Below are positions 1 to 5,142 of a DNA stretch of 6,215 nt, in pieces. Positions within the stretch are counted from its first letter, which is position 1. Each line of letters begins with the position of its first letter. Source of the stretch: Candidatus Poribacteria bacterium. GTDB taxonomy: Bacteria > Poribacteria > WGA-4E > PCPOR2b. The stretch spans positions 1-6,215 of the forward strand of contig JAPUIP010000556.1 in NCBI GenBank assembly GCA_027296925.1, read 5' to 3'. The position numbers and the translations under genes were made by a program. Under the pieces are notes generated by a model. That model saw only the letters and a list, made by a program, of their open reading frames with translations, was not told where the DNA came from and searched no databases.

Positions 1-547
1 CGACTGCTTCAATCGCGCGGTTTATCGCCACAATTTGGTAGTAGCGTGGAGTTTTGCCGGAAAGATCGGTGTAGTAGTCCTGGGTGAGCAATCGCAGCTT
101 TGATGGGTCGTACTGCTTGAAGGCTTGATACCGCTGCCACAATTCATCTGGCGGAGGGAAGTTATCGAGGGCGATAAATCGTTCAACGATTCCACCCGTT
201 GCCGTTTTATCATGTTCAACGAACGCATCACCGTTGGTACTATAGGCAAACGGCAAGTCAAGCATCTCGGCGTAGCGGAGTGCCTGTTGTATCCCGGCGC
301 CGACCGAGTGGTTATTGTCCTTTGCTTCGACGACAGCGATGGGGATATTGGGTTTATGGAAGAGGATATAGTCTGCACGTTTGTATTCCCCACGTGCGGC
401 GACGTGTCCTCTGACGATTACGCGCCCCTCCGTCAGTTTGACCTCCTCGCGAATTTGTGTGTGGGGATGCCATCCCGCTACGGTAATGGCGGGGGTGATG
501 TATTTGGTGCAAAGGTCGCGTTCGCTGAGAGACGTTTTGTCTATCAT
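1..547 (-). CDS. hsdR: Type I restriction endonuclease subunit R (EcoEI-type HsdR), N-terminal part, cut by the window edge
   Basis: The reverse strand reads an open frame of 182 codons from ATG (545-547) off the left edge, with no stop. HsdR is the ATP-dependent translocase and nuclease subunit of type I restriction complexes, which cleave unmodified foreign DNA. The visible part opens with LSERDLCTKYITPAI and AGW, then QIREE, as in EcoEI-type HsdR proteins. A PD-(D/E)xK nuclease core is complete: Asp59 in RADYIL, Glu74-Ala-Lys76 in VVEAK, and a RecB-type QxxxY at Gln88-Tyr92. The segment PRYYQIVAINRAIEAV at 167-182 is what normally precedes the helicase Walker A motif, so the motor domain lies outside the window. 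The start is the first ATG after an in-frame TAA and has AAGGA (554-558) six bases upstream. It lies 83 bases downstream of a same-strand methyltransferase gene and is probably cotranscribed with it. Family assignment is by recalled motif similarity. Confidence 0.9.
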   Translation of the reverse strand, partial: MIDKTSLSERDLCTKYITPAITVAGWHPHTQIREEVKLTEGRVIVRGHVAARGEYKRADYILFHKPNIPIAVVEAKDNNHSVGAGIQQALRYAEMLDLPFAYSTNGDAFVEHDKTATGGIVERFIALDNFPPPDELWQRYQAFKQYDPSKLRLLTQDYYTDLSGKTPRYYQIVAINRAIEAV

Positions 548-630
548 CGCTTGTCCTTGGATTTATCGCGGGTTTCTGCGTCGGGCTAAGTCAATGGGGA
601 TAACTGTATCATCGTTGACAACGGCTCTGT

Positions 631-1518
631 TTAATTGACCAAAGTCAAATTATCTGTTGGGCAAAATTCATCCTTCCGGTCCGTACCCCAAATTGCTTTC
701 AAGTCCGGCGTATACACGTAGTCCTTAAAAAACCGTGAAATTCGATCTGCTTCTCGCCGTTCAGCAAGCCGTTTTTGGATGAGCTCAACGTTGATTTTAT
801 CAATCTCGAGCCCTATCGACTTTCGCCCCAACTGTTCAGAGACGACCAGTGTTGTTCCCGTGCCGGCAAAGGGGTCTAACACCACATCGCTCGGACTGGT
901 AGAGGACAAGATGATGCGCAGCAACAGTTGAATCGGCGACTGCTGTTTGTGCAATCGATCTCCCGCTGGATCGCGCAAGGCTTCATCGCCAGCAAAATAA
1001 CCGGACGTCAGTTCACGAATGTCGTCCCACACATCTGTGACGAACATTCCCCTCTCGCGCTCATGCTTGTAACCCGGCGGGAGTGGCGGATTAATCCGCA
1101 AACGATGGAATACGCGGGGACGCTTTCCCTTTGTGGCAAAGGCAATGATCTGATAGTGTTTGCCGAAACGCGTCATTCCCGGAACGGCGGAGGTTTTCTT
1201 TTTCCAGATGATTAAGTTCTGAAGCGTCCAGCCCGATTCGCGCAAACAGCGTAAGACAAATTCTGTATTCTTCTCTCGCTGCATAAAGTAGATGGCACCG
1301 CCGCTGGAAGTGAGCTCATAAATCTTTGCACACGTATCGCCCATCCACCCCCAGTATACTGCTTGCGGGAGATTATCATCCCATTCATTGTAAGCCTTAT
1401 CCTGGTTAAAAGGCGGATCGAGGAAGGTGAAATCCACTTCGGCCAACCCCGCGTGTTGCTTAAACACCTGTTTTTCTAATAGTGAAGAACAACTCCCGTG
1501 CAGGACAACTGCGTTCAT
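631..1518 (-). CDS. Beta-class DNA methyltransferase (N6-adenine/N4-cytosine family)
   Basis: This 295-residue protein is predicted to transfer a methyl group from S-adenosylmethionine to an exocyclic amino group in DNA. The catalytic motif IV, DPPF (34-37), comes before the SAM-binding motif I, DPFAGTGTT (215-223). That order defines the beta class of the N6_N4_Mtase family. A motif X-like stretch HKQQSPIQLLLRII (190-203) leads into motif I as usual. DPPF rather than SPPY favours adenine-N6 over cytosine-N4, but this is inference. An upstream in-frame ATG at 1612-1614 would give 327 residues, but it lies inside the -35/-10 spacer of the predicted promoter. I therefore chose ATG 1516-1518, which has AGGA eight bases upstream and starts the expected MNAVVLHGS beta strand. 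Type I HsdM enzymes are gamma class (NPPF/Y), so this is not a normal HsdM even though an hsdR gene follows. It may be an extra or orphan methylase, or the modification partner of that nuclease. Confidence 0.9.
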   Translation of the reverse strand: MNAVVLHGSCSSLLEKQVFKQHAGLAEVDFTFLDPPFNQDKAYNEWDDNLPQAVYWGWMGDTCAKIYELTSSGGAIYFMQREKNTEFVLRCLRESGWTLQNLIIWKKKTSAVPGMTRFGKHYQIIAFATKGKRPRVFHRLRINPPLPPGYKHERERGMFVTDVWDDIRELTSGYFAGDEALRDPAGDRLHKQQSPIQLLLRIILSSTSPSDVVLDPFAGTGTTLVVSEQLGRKSIGLEIDKINVELIQKRLAERREADRISRFFKDYVYTPDLKAIWGTDRKDEFCPTDNLTLVN

Positions 1519-1601
1519 CTCACATTTCCTATCATTTCCAAGGACACAATACTGCTGGAATAGATGATACCTCGCCTGTGGCTCAAGCGACCAATTCTGC
1601 A

Positions 1602-1630
1602 ATGCTATCACCACGCTTCAACTTTGTCAA
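1602..1630 (-). promoter_or_regulatory. Sigma-70-type promoter for the methyltransferase-hsdR unit
   Basis: On the reverse strand a perfect -35 box TTGACA (1625-1630) is separated by exactly 17 bases from TAGCAT (1602-1607), which matches four of six bases of the -10 consensus. Transcription would start near 1595, leaving about 77 bases of untranslated leader before the chosen methyltransferase ATG. This placement also rules against the longer methyltransferase start at 1614. Confidence 0.6.
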
Positions 1631-1637
1631 GCAAATT

Positions 1638-1660
1638 GTCATGACGAAAGTCTTGACTTT
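1638..1660. promoter_or_regulatory. Candidate operator with dyad symmetry between divergent promoters
   Basis: Two palindromes lie between and over the divergent -35 boxes. GTCATGAC (1638-1645) is a perfect 8-base palindrome. AAAGTC-TT-GACTTT (1647-1660) has 6-base perfect arms and covers the -35 box of the rightward promoter. The outer arms GTCAAG (1626-1631) and CTTGAC (1652-1657) share the same centre, 1641.5, as GTCATGAC. Such symmetry would suit a dimeric repressor or activator, but no regulator gene is seen in the window and the role is inferred. Confidence 0.35.
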
Positions 1661-1681
1661 TCTTGCAATCTCTGCTATGCT
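1653..1681 (+). promoter_or_regulatory. Sigma-70-type promoter for the cyclophilin pair
   Basis: TTGACT (1653-1658, five of six consensus bases) is followed after a 17-base spacer by TATGCT (1676-1681, four of six). The expected transcript start is near 1688, about 70 bases before the first cyclophilin ATG. Its -35 box is 22 bases from the -35 box of the leftward promoter, so the two promoters are back to back and could be regulated together. Confidence 0.55.
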
Positions 1682-1759
1682 AATATTCTGTAATGCAGGT
1701 GAGTTCGAAGGTGACCCAATGGAAGCGGCGAATGTTGAACAACGAAGAAAGGGGTGTTG

Positions 1760-2329
1760 ATGCGAAAACGTATTCTGCTCATCACTGCTGCGGTTGCCAT
1801 ACTGCTCCCCTGGATTGGCTGTGCCACTTCGGGAAACATCGGAGAGCCACAGAAAGAGGAAGAACAGGTCGCTGTGATCACGACGAAGAAAGGGAAAATT
1901 GTGATTGAGTTGTATCCGGATGCAGCGCCTGTCACGGTTGACAATTTCAAGAAGTTAATCAAGAGGAAGTTTTACGATTGGCTGACGTTTCATCGTAAAG
2001 AAGACAACCCTCGTTTGAATATCATTCAGGGAGGTGATCCAAAGGGAAATGGCGAAGGTGGTCCCGGCTATACCATCATTGACGAGTATACCAATCCAAA
2101 TCAAGTTCCGCACCGGAGGGGAACAGTTGCAATGGCACGGGGAAAAACGCCCAACTCAGCGGGAAGTCAATTTTACATCTGTCTGAAGGCGCAACCGCAT
2201 TTAGATGGACAGTACACGACATTTGGTGAAGTTATCCAGGGGATGGAAGTCGTTGATCAGTTGGAGGTCGGCGACGTTATGAGAAAAATCCGATTGGAGG
2301 CGAAATCAAAATATGTTATCCCAAAGTAG
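1760..2329 (+). CDS. Cyclophilin-type peptidyl-prolyl cis-trans isomerase, predicted lipoprotein
   Basis: This 189-residue protein should catalyse cis-trans isomerisation of peptide bonds before proline and help extracytoplasmic proteins fold. Residues 1-21 form a lipoprotein signal: MRKR, a hydrophobic core, and WIGC with the lipid-carrying Cys21. Trp at -3 is unusual, so lipidation is likely but not certain. After a charged linker the cyclophilin domain covers about 37-180. It shows FHR (77-79, catalytic arginine), QGGD (90-93), GGPGY, PNSAGSQFYICL (131-142) and PHLDGQYTTFG (146-156), all hallmarks of active bacterial cyclophilins. A short insertion with Asn and Pro (KEDNPRLN) follows the HR. 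An in-frame GTG at 1754 is possible, but AAAGGGG ends five bases before ATG 1760, so I chose that ATG. The stop overlaps the start of a second cyclophilin gene by 17 bases, which points to a two-gene operon with translational coupling. Confidence 0.92.
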   Translation: MRKRILLITAAVAILLPWIGCATSGNIGEPQKEEEQVAVITTKKGKIVIELYPDAAPVTVDNFKKLIKRKFYDWLTFHRKEDNPRLNIIQGGDPKGNGEGGPGYTIIDEYTNPNQVPHRRGTVAMARGKTPNSAGSQFYICLKAQPHLDGQYTTFGEVIQGMEVVDQLEVGDVMRKIRLEAKSKYVIPK

Positions 2330-2912
2330 GAATCCACTCAGCAACATCACCTATTGTATTGCGATGCTTCTTGTCGCACTGTTCACGGTATACGTCACAA
2401 GTTGTTCACAGGAAGAGAAGGCGGGGCCGCCAAAGCCAAGACCACGCCGAACGGCCAGCGGCCCTGCGCAGGAGAAAAAGCCGAAGATTGACATTCACAA
2501 CACCGTCGCTGTCATTGAAACAGTCAAAGGGATGATTGAAGTGGAGTTTTTTGCAGATGATGCCCCACAAACTGTAGAAAACTTTATCAAGAACGCACGC
2601 TTGGGTTACTATAAGAATGAACCGTTTCATCGCGTTGAGCCACAAACACTGATTCAAGCGGGCTCTCACATGCTCCGAGATACGATACCGATCGAGACAA
2701 GCGATCACAAGCCCGTTCGCGGGATACTTGTGATGGCAAAAGAAACGGGGGCCACTGTAGCCGATGCCTCCGAATTCTTTATCTGCCTCGATACACTGGA
2801 GCTGGATAGTGAATTCACCATGTTTGGGAAAGTCACGAAAGGGTTTGATGTCATCGATAGCATCAAACAGGGAGACAAGATTTTGACAGTCACCCTTCGT
2901 GAAAAAGGTTAG
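2313..2912 (+). CDS. Divergent cyclophilin-family lipoprotein
   Basis: This second cyclophilin-like protein has 199 residues. A signal peptide with one N-terminal arginine and a hydrophobic stretch ends in the lipobox VTSC (28-31), so the mature protein should be lipid-anchored. A basic, Pro-rich linker (about 35-58) leads to a cyclophilin domain at about 64-197. FHRV (105-108) keeps the catalytic arginine and SEFFICL (153-159) keeps the core strand. However, QGGD is replaced by QAGS (115-118), the PNSAGSQ loop by VADASE, and HLDGQY by ELDSEF. Isomerase activity may be reduced or its specificity changed; a binding or chaperone role is possible. The start ATG lies inside the end of the upstream gene, with GGAGG (2296-2300) 12 bases before it, a rather long spacing. 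A later ATG at 2364 would lose the only positive charge before the hydrophobic core, so I prefer 2313. It is probably a diverged tandem duplicate of the gene before it. Confidence 0.85.
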   Translation: MLSQSRNPLSNITYCIAMLLVALFTVYVTSCSQEEKAGPPKPRPRRTASGPAQEKKPKIDIHNTVAVIETVKGMIEVEFFADDAPQTVENFIKNARLGYYKNEPFHRVEPQTLIQAGSHMLRDTIPIETSDHKPVRGILVMAKETGATVADASEFFICLDTLELDSEFTMFGKVTKGFDVIDSIKQGDKILTVTLREKG

Positions 2913-2971
2913 AACTTGCGTCAGACGCCAGAAAGACAGATTCTATGCATGATGCACGTTTACTGATTAGG

Positions 2972-3022
2972 AATGGCAGAAGGTAGGGAATCAGTTGATC
3001 GCCCTTTTCTTCTGCCATTTTT
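2972..3022 (+). terminator. Terminator-like hairpin after the cyclophilin pair
   Basis: AATGGCAGAAG (2972-2982) pairs perfectly with CTTCTGCCATT (3009-3019), an 11-base stem. The inner part can pair further through GGG (2986-2988) and CCC (3002-3004). Five T residues (3018-3022) end the structure, two of them within the stem. This fits an intrinsic terminator 60 bases after the cyclophilin stop, although the loop is longer than usual and the T run is short. Confidence 0.5.
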
Positions 3023-3024
3023 CG

Positions 3025-3046
3025 ACGGCTCTACATCGAGAGCCGT
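3025..3046 (+). other. Second hairpin in the leader of the lectin-like gene
   Basis: ACGGCTCT (3025-3032) and AGAGCCGT (3039-3046) form a perfect 8-base stem with a six-base loop, two bases after the T run of the preceding hairpin. It has only TTGTT after it, so on its own it is a poor terminator. It could protect the mRNA end, aid the first terminator, or act in the leader of the next gene; nothing distinguishes these. Confidence 0.4.
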
Positions 3047-3098
3047 TGTTGACGGAGGAACTTCACCGAAACGGATCAATCAAAAGAAAGGAATCTTT

Positions 3099-3467
3099 AT
3101 GGCATTAACTCTCATCCACACAGCCCGTCCAAGTCCGGTTTGGCAGGAAACTTATGTTCGCCTGAAGAAAGGCCAACGTATGGTCATCGATGCACAAGGG
3201 GCATGGTCGCCAGATACACGGAACCGCATCTGCTGGTGCGGCGCCGATGGCATTGCAAATCTGCCTGCAGAAGAAGGTTACTTGCACCCCGGAACCAACG
3301 TTGGCGCGTTGGTCGCCCAGATTGGCGACATGGTTTTTGCGGTCGGTTCACGATATGACAATCCTGCGCCGGCTGACGGCGTGCTTTTTCTCGCGATGAA
3401 CGAAAATCCGGAATACAATAATCAAGCCGGATCGCTGCCGGTGCAAATCATCCTTTTTGATGATTAA
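3099..3467 (+). CDS. PA-IL/LecA-like lectin domain protein
   Basis: This 122-residue protein resembles the PA-IL (LecA) family of calcium-dependent galactose-binding lectins, matching nearly the full length of that roughly 120-residue beta-sandwich. Recognisable segments are AQGAWSP (32-38), CWCGADG (45-51), YLHPGTNVGALVAQIGD (61-77), a VG turn, and FLAMNENPEYNNQAGSLPVQI (97-117). The last corresponds to the LecA metal and sugar loop (NDVPGTYGNNSGS). The Asn-Asn pair is kept (107-108), the calcium-ligand Asp is replaced by Glu102, and the loop is two residues shorter, so sugar binding is plausible but unproven. There is no signal peptide or membrane segment. The frame is open from 2973, but that stretch holds two RNA hairpins. 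I chose ATG 3099 because AAAGGA (3087-3092) lies six bases before it. The gene sits alone between two hairpin/terminator structures and is probably its own transcription unit, though I see no convincing promoter. Confidence 0.78.
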   Translation: MALTLIHTARPSPVWQETYVRLKKGQRMVIDAQGAWSPDTRNRICWCGADGIANLPAEEGYLHPGTNVGALVAQIGDMVFAVGSRYDNPAPADGVLFLAMNENPEYNNQAGSLPVQIILFDD

Positions 3468-3499
3468 CCCATTTACCAGATCCACGGAGTGAATTGCCG

Positions 3500-3531
3500 A
3501 CCCCGATCGAAGATCGGGGTTTTATCTGTTT
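3500..3531 (+). terminator. Intrinsic terminator after the lectin-like gene
   Basis: CCCCGATC (3501-3508) and GATCGGGG (3512-3519) form an 8-base GC-rich stem with a GAA triloop, extended by an A-T pair. It is followed by TTTT (3520-3523) and a further T-rich tail. It starts 33 bases after the lectin-like stop codon and is the clearest terminator in the window. Confidence 0.85.
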
Positions 3532-3550
3532 AACCGCAATTTTTCGGATT

Positions 3551-3559
3551 GAGGAGGTG
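3551..3559 (+). promoter_or_regulatory. Strong ribosome binding site before a short interrupted frame
   Basis: GAGGAGGTG is close to the full anti-16S complement and ends five bases before ATG 3565. It is the strongest ribosome binding site in the window, yet the frame it serves stops after 16 codons. This makes ATG 3565 the likely original start of the DUF1844 gene. Confidence 0.7.
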
Positions 3560-3564
3560 CGAAG

Positions 3565-3615
3565 ATGTCGGAAGCATCCAATGAGACGATTTCAGAGCCC
3601 ACACAATCAGCATAG
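3565..3615 (+). pseudogene. 5' part of the DUF1844 gene, ended by an in-frame TAG
   Basis: ATG 3565 opens a 16-codon frame, MSEASNETISEPTQSA, that ends in TAG (3613-3615). The DUF1844 frame continues directly after the stop in the same phase, with QERPQLPPVNF. The peptide is rich in Ser, Glu and Thr, and its SNETISEPT resembles STNETPSEET in the C-terminal tail of the DUF1844 protein. This suggests one original protein with similar acidic tails at both ends. A single C-to-T change from CAG (Gln) would create the TAG. Alternatives are a sequencing error, amber readthrough, or a true short upstream ORF that controls the downstream gene. Confidence 0.55.
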
Positions 3616-3630
3616 CAAGAAAGACCCCAG

Positions 3631-3942
3631 TTGCCGCCGGTGAATTTTACCAATTTCATTTCCGAACTCGCAACGACGGCTTTAGCTTACCTGAGTGGTT
3701 TTCAACATCCGGAGACGAAGGAGGTATTGGTCGATCTGGAATTGGCAAAGTGCACGATCGACACTATTGAGCTCCTCAAAGAGAAAACAAAAGGTAATTT
3801 GACGACCCCCGAAAGTAATCTATTGGATAATACCCTGTACAATCTCAGGATGACGTATGTACGGATGGCGAACAATCCTCCGCCGAAGCGGGCGGAATCG
3901 ACGAACGAAACCCCATCGGAAGAGACGAAAGCGGAAGGCTAA
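3631..3942 (+). CDS. DUF1844 domain protein of unknown function
   Basis: The 103-residue frame matches the DUF1844 family, small cytoplasmic proteins without known function. The family signature is plain: PPVNFTNFISELATTALAYLSG (2-23), PETKEVLVDLELAKCTIDTIELLKEKTKGNLT (27-58) and the last helix LLDNTLYNLRMTYVRMA (64-80). The fold is expected to be mostly helical. The tail from 83 onwards is polar and acidic. The start given is TTG 3631, which has only a weak purine stretch (AAGAAAGA) upstream. The original start was more likely ATG 3565, now separated by an in-frame TAG at 3613-3615. As it stands, translation would need reinitiation at TTG 3631 or GTG 3639, 15 or 23 bases after the stop, or readthrough. 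The conserved domain itself is intact and shows no decay. The stop is 16 bases before the next gene, so the two are probably cotranscribed. Confidence 0.82.
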   Translation: MPPVNFTNFISELATTALAYLSGFQHPETKEVLVDLELAKCTIDTIELLKEKTKGNLTTPESNLLDNTLYNLRMTYVRMANNPPPKRAESTNETPSEETKAEG

Positions 3943-3958
3943 ACTCGCGGAGGAACAG

Positions 3959-5089
3959 ATGAAAATTATCGATGTGAAGGCGACCACGCTGAAGGGGTAT
4001 AAACAATGGAACTACATTCAGATTGAAACCGACGAAGGGATTACCGGGTTGGGGGAAGCGCATCCGGGGGAAGGGGTCATCGAGGTCGCGCTCAAACAAC
4101 TGAAGCCGCTCCTTCTGGGAAAAGACCCCCGGGACGTGGAACCGCTCTACCACCAAATGGTCAACGCGCCCAAGAACCGATCCAGCATCTGCCTGTCTGC
4201 CATCGGAGGCGTGGAAACGGCACTTTGGGATTTGACGGGCAAGGCGCTCGGCGTACCGGTCTACCGGCTTCTCGGCGGAAAATACCGCGACCGGATCCGA
4301 CTCTACGCCGATGTCGGATGGGGCAAAACCCACACACCGGAGGCCTGGGCAGAGCGTGCGCGAGAAGGGGTCGCAGACGGCTACCAGGCGCTCAAGTTTG
4401 ATATCGACGGCTCGGCGAACGAGCTGCGCCACGATGCGGTGAATCGAGAACTGAGCACGGCAGAGCTGGCAAAGATGACGGCGTTGGTCGCAGCCGTCCG
4501 AGAGGCAGTCGGGGATGCGATAGACATCTGTATCGACTGTCACGGCATCTACAGCGTGCACGCTGCGATTCTCCTTGCCCAACGATTGGAGCCGTTCAAC
4601 CTGATCTTTTTGGAAGACCCTGTGCCAAATGAGAATGTCGAGGCGATGGCGAAAGTCTCGGCCGCCACATCGATTCCAATCTGCACCGGGGAGTTCTTGT
4701 ATCGGCGGGACGGATTCAGAGAACTCATCCAGGAGCAGGCGTGTGGCATCCTCCATGTGGATGTTTCGGGGACCGGCGGCATGCTGGAGGCAAAGAAAAT
4801 CGCCGATCTGGCGGACCTCTATTACATGCCATTCGCCGCACACAACATCACGTCGCCGGTGGGGATGACAGCAGCCGCTCACGTCTGCGCCGCCGTGAGA
4901 AATCTGTACATCATGGAACTGCCTTACCACGCCGACCAGGTGTCGTGGCGATGGGATTTGGTGCAGTCCGAAGCGCCGCTCATTCAGGGTGGGGAATTCG
5001 TCTTGCCCGAAGCACCGGGACTGGGAATCGAACTGAACGCGGACGTGGCGCGAGCACATCTGATGCCGGGGCACGATTACTTCGGTTAG
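3959..5089 (+). CDS. Enolase-superfamily enzyme, mandelate racemase/muconate lactonizing type (sugar-acid dehydratase-like)
   Basis: The 376-residue protein has the usual length and two-part build of this superfamily: an N-terminal capping domain (about 1-120) and a modified TIM barrel. Enzymes of this group bind Mg2+ and abstract a proton next to a carboxylate. Likely metal ligands are Asp193 (IDCHG), Glu219 (FLEDP) and Glu245 (TGEF), spaced 26 residues apart as expected. Lys146 sits in a KxD motif (LKFDIDG) in place of the classical KxK. His195 follows the first metal ligand, Asp268 and His295 (AAHN) form the likely Asp-His dyad, and Glu320 is the usual late glutamate. The DxH pattern resembles galactonate/gluconate-type dehydratases, so acid-sugar dehydration is my best guess; the substrate is not determinable. 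ATG 3959 has GGAGG (3949-3953) five bases upstream and begins the expected MKIIDVKA strand. The open frame upstream of it is basic junk overlapping DUF1844. GC is higher than in neighbouring genes. Confidence 0.9.
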   Translation: MKIIDVKATTLKGYKQWNYIQIETDEGITGLGEAHPGEGVIEVALKQLKPLLLGKDPRDVEPLYHQMVNAPKNRSSICLSAIGGVETALWDLTGKALGVPVYRLLGGKYRDRIRLYADVGWGKTHTPEAWAERAREGVADGYQALKFDIDGSANELRHDAVNRELSTAELAKMTALVAAVREAVGDAIDICIDCHGIYSVHAAILLAQRLEPFNLIFLEDPVPNENVEAMAKVSAATSIPICTGEFLYRRDGFRELIQEQACGILHVDVSGTGGMLEAKKIADLADLYYMPFAAHNITSPVGMTAAAHVCAAVRNLYIMELPYHADQVSWRWDLVQSEAPLIQGGEFVLPEAPGLGIELNADVARAHLMPGHDYFG

Positions 5090-5142
5090 TCAATCGGACT
5101 GAAACTTTTCCGAATATTCTGAACCATGAAAGGGACTTAACC

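Noticed and set aside
125..589. A 154-codon forward frame at the left end
   Set aside because: It is antisense to the hsdR coding region, which has clear nuclease motifs; the forward product has no recognisable domain.
1612..1614. Upstream in-frame ATG giving a 327-residue methyltransferase
   Set aside because: It lies between the predicted -35 and -10 boxes, so the transcript would not contain it, and family similarity begins near the ATG at 1518.
3049..3080. Possible promoter for the lectin-like gene (TTGACG at 3049-3054)
   Set aside because: No acceptable -10 box occurs at 16-18 bases; the nearest A/T-rich hexamer is 20 bases away.
2973..3098. N-terminal extension of the lectin-like protein from ATG 2973
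   Set aside because: This stretch carries two perfect hairpins and a T run, has no family similarity, and the ATG at 3099 has a well-placed ribosome binding site.
3857..3958. Longer start of the enolase-superfamily protein adding 34 residues
   Set aside because: The extra segment is almost all basic residues read out of frame from DUF1844, while ATG 3959 has a strong ribosome binding site and starts the conserved fold.
3845..5074. A 409-codon open frame on the reverse strand
   Set aside because: It is antisense to the enolase-superfamily gene, rich in Arg, His and Cys with no recognisable domain, as expected for a shadow frame in GC-rich coding DNA.
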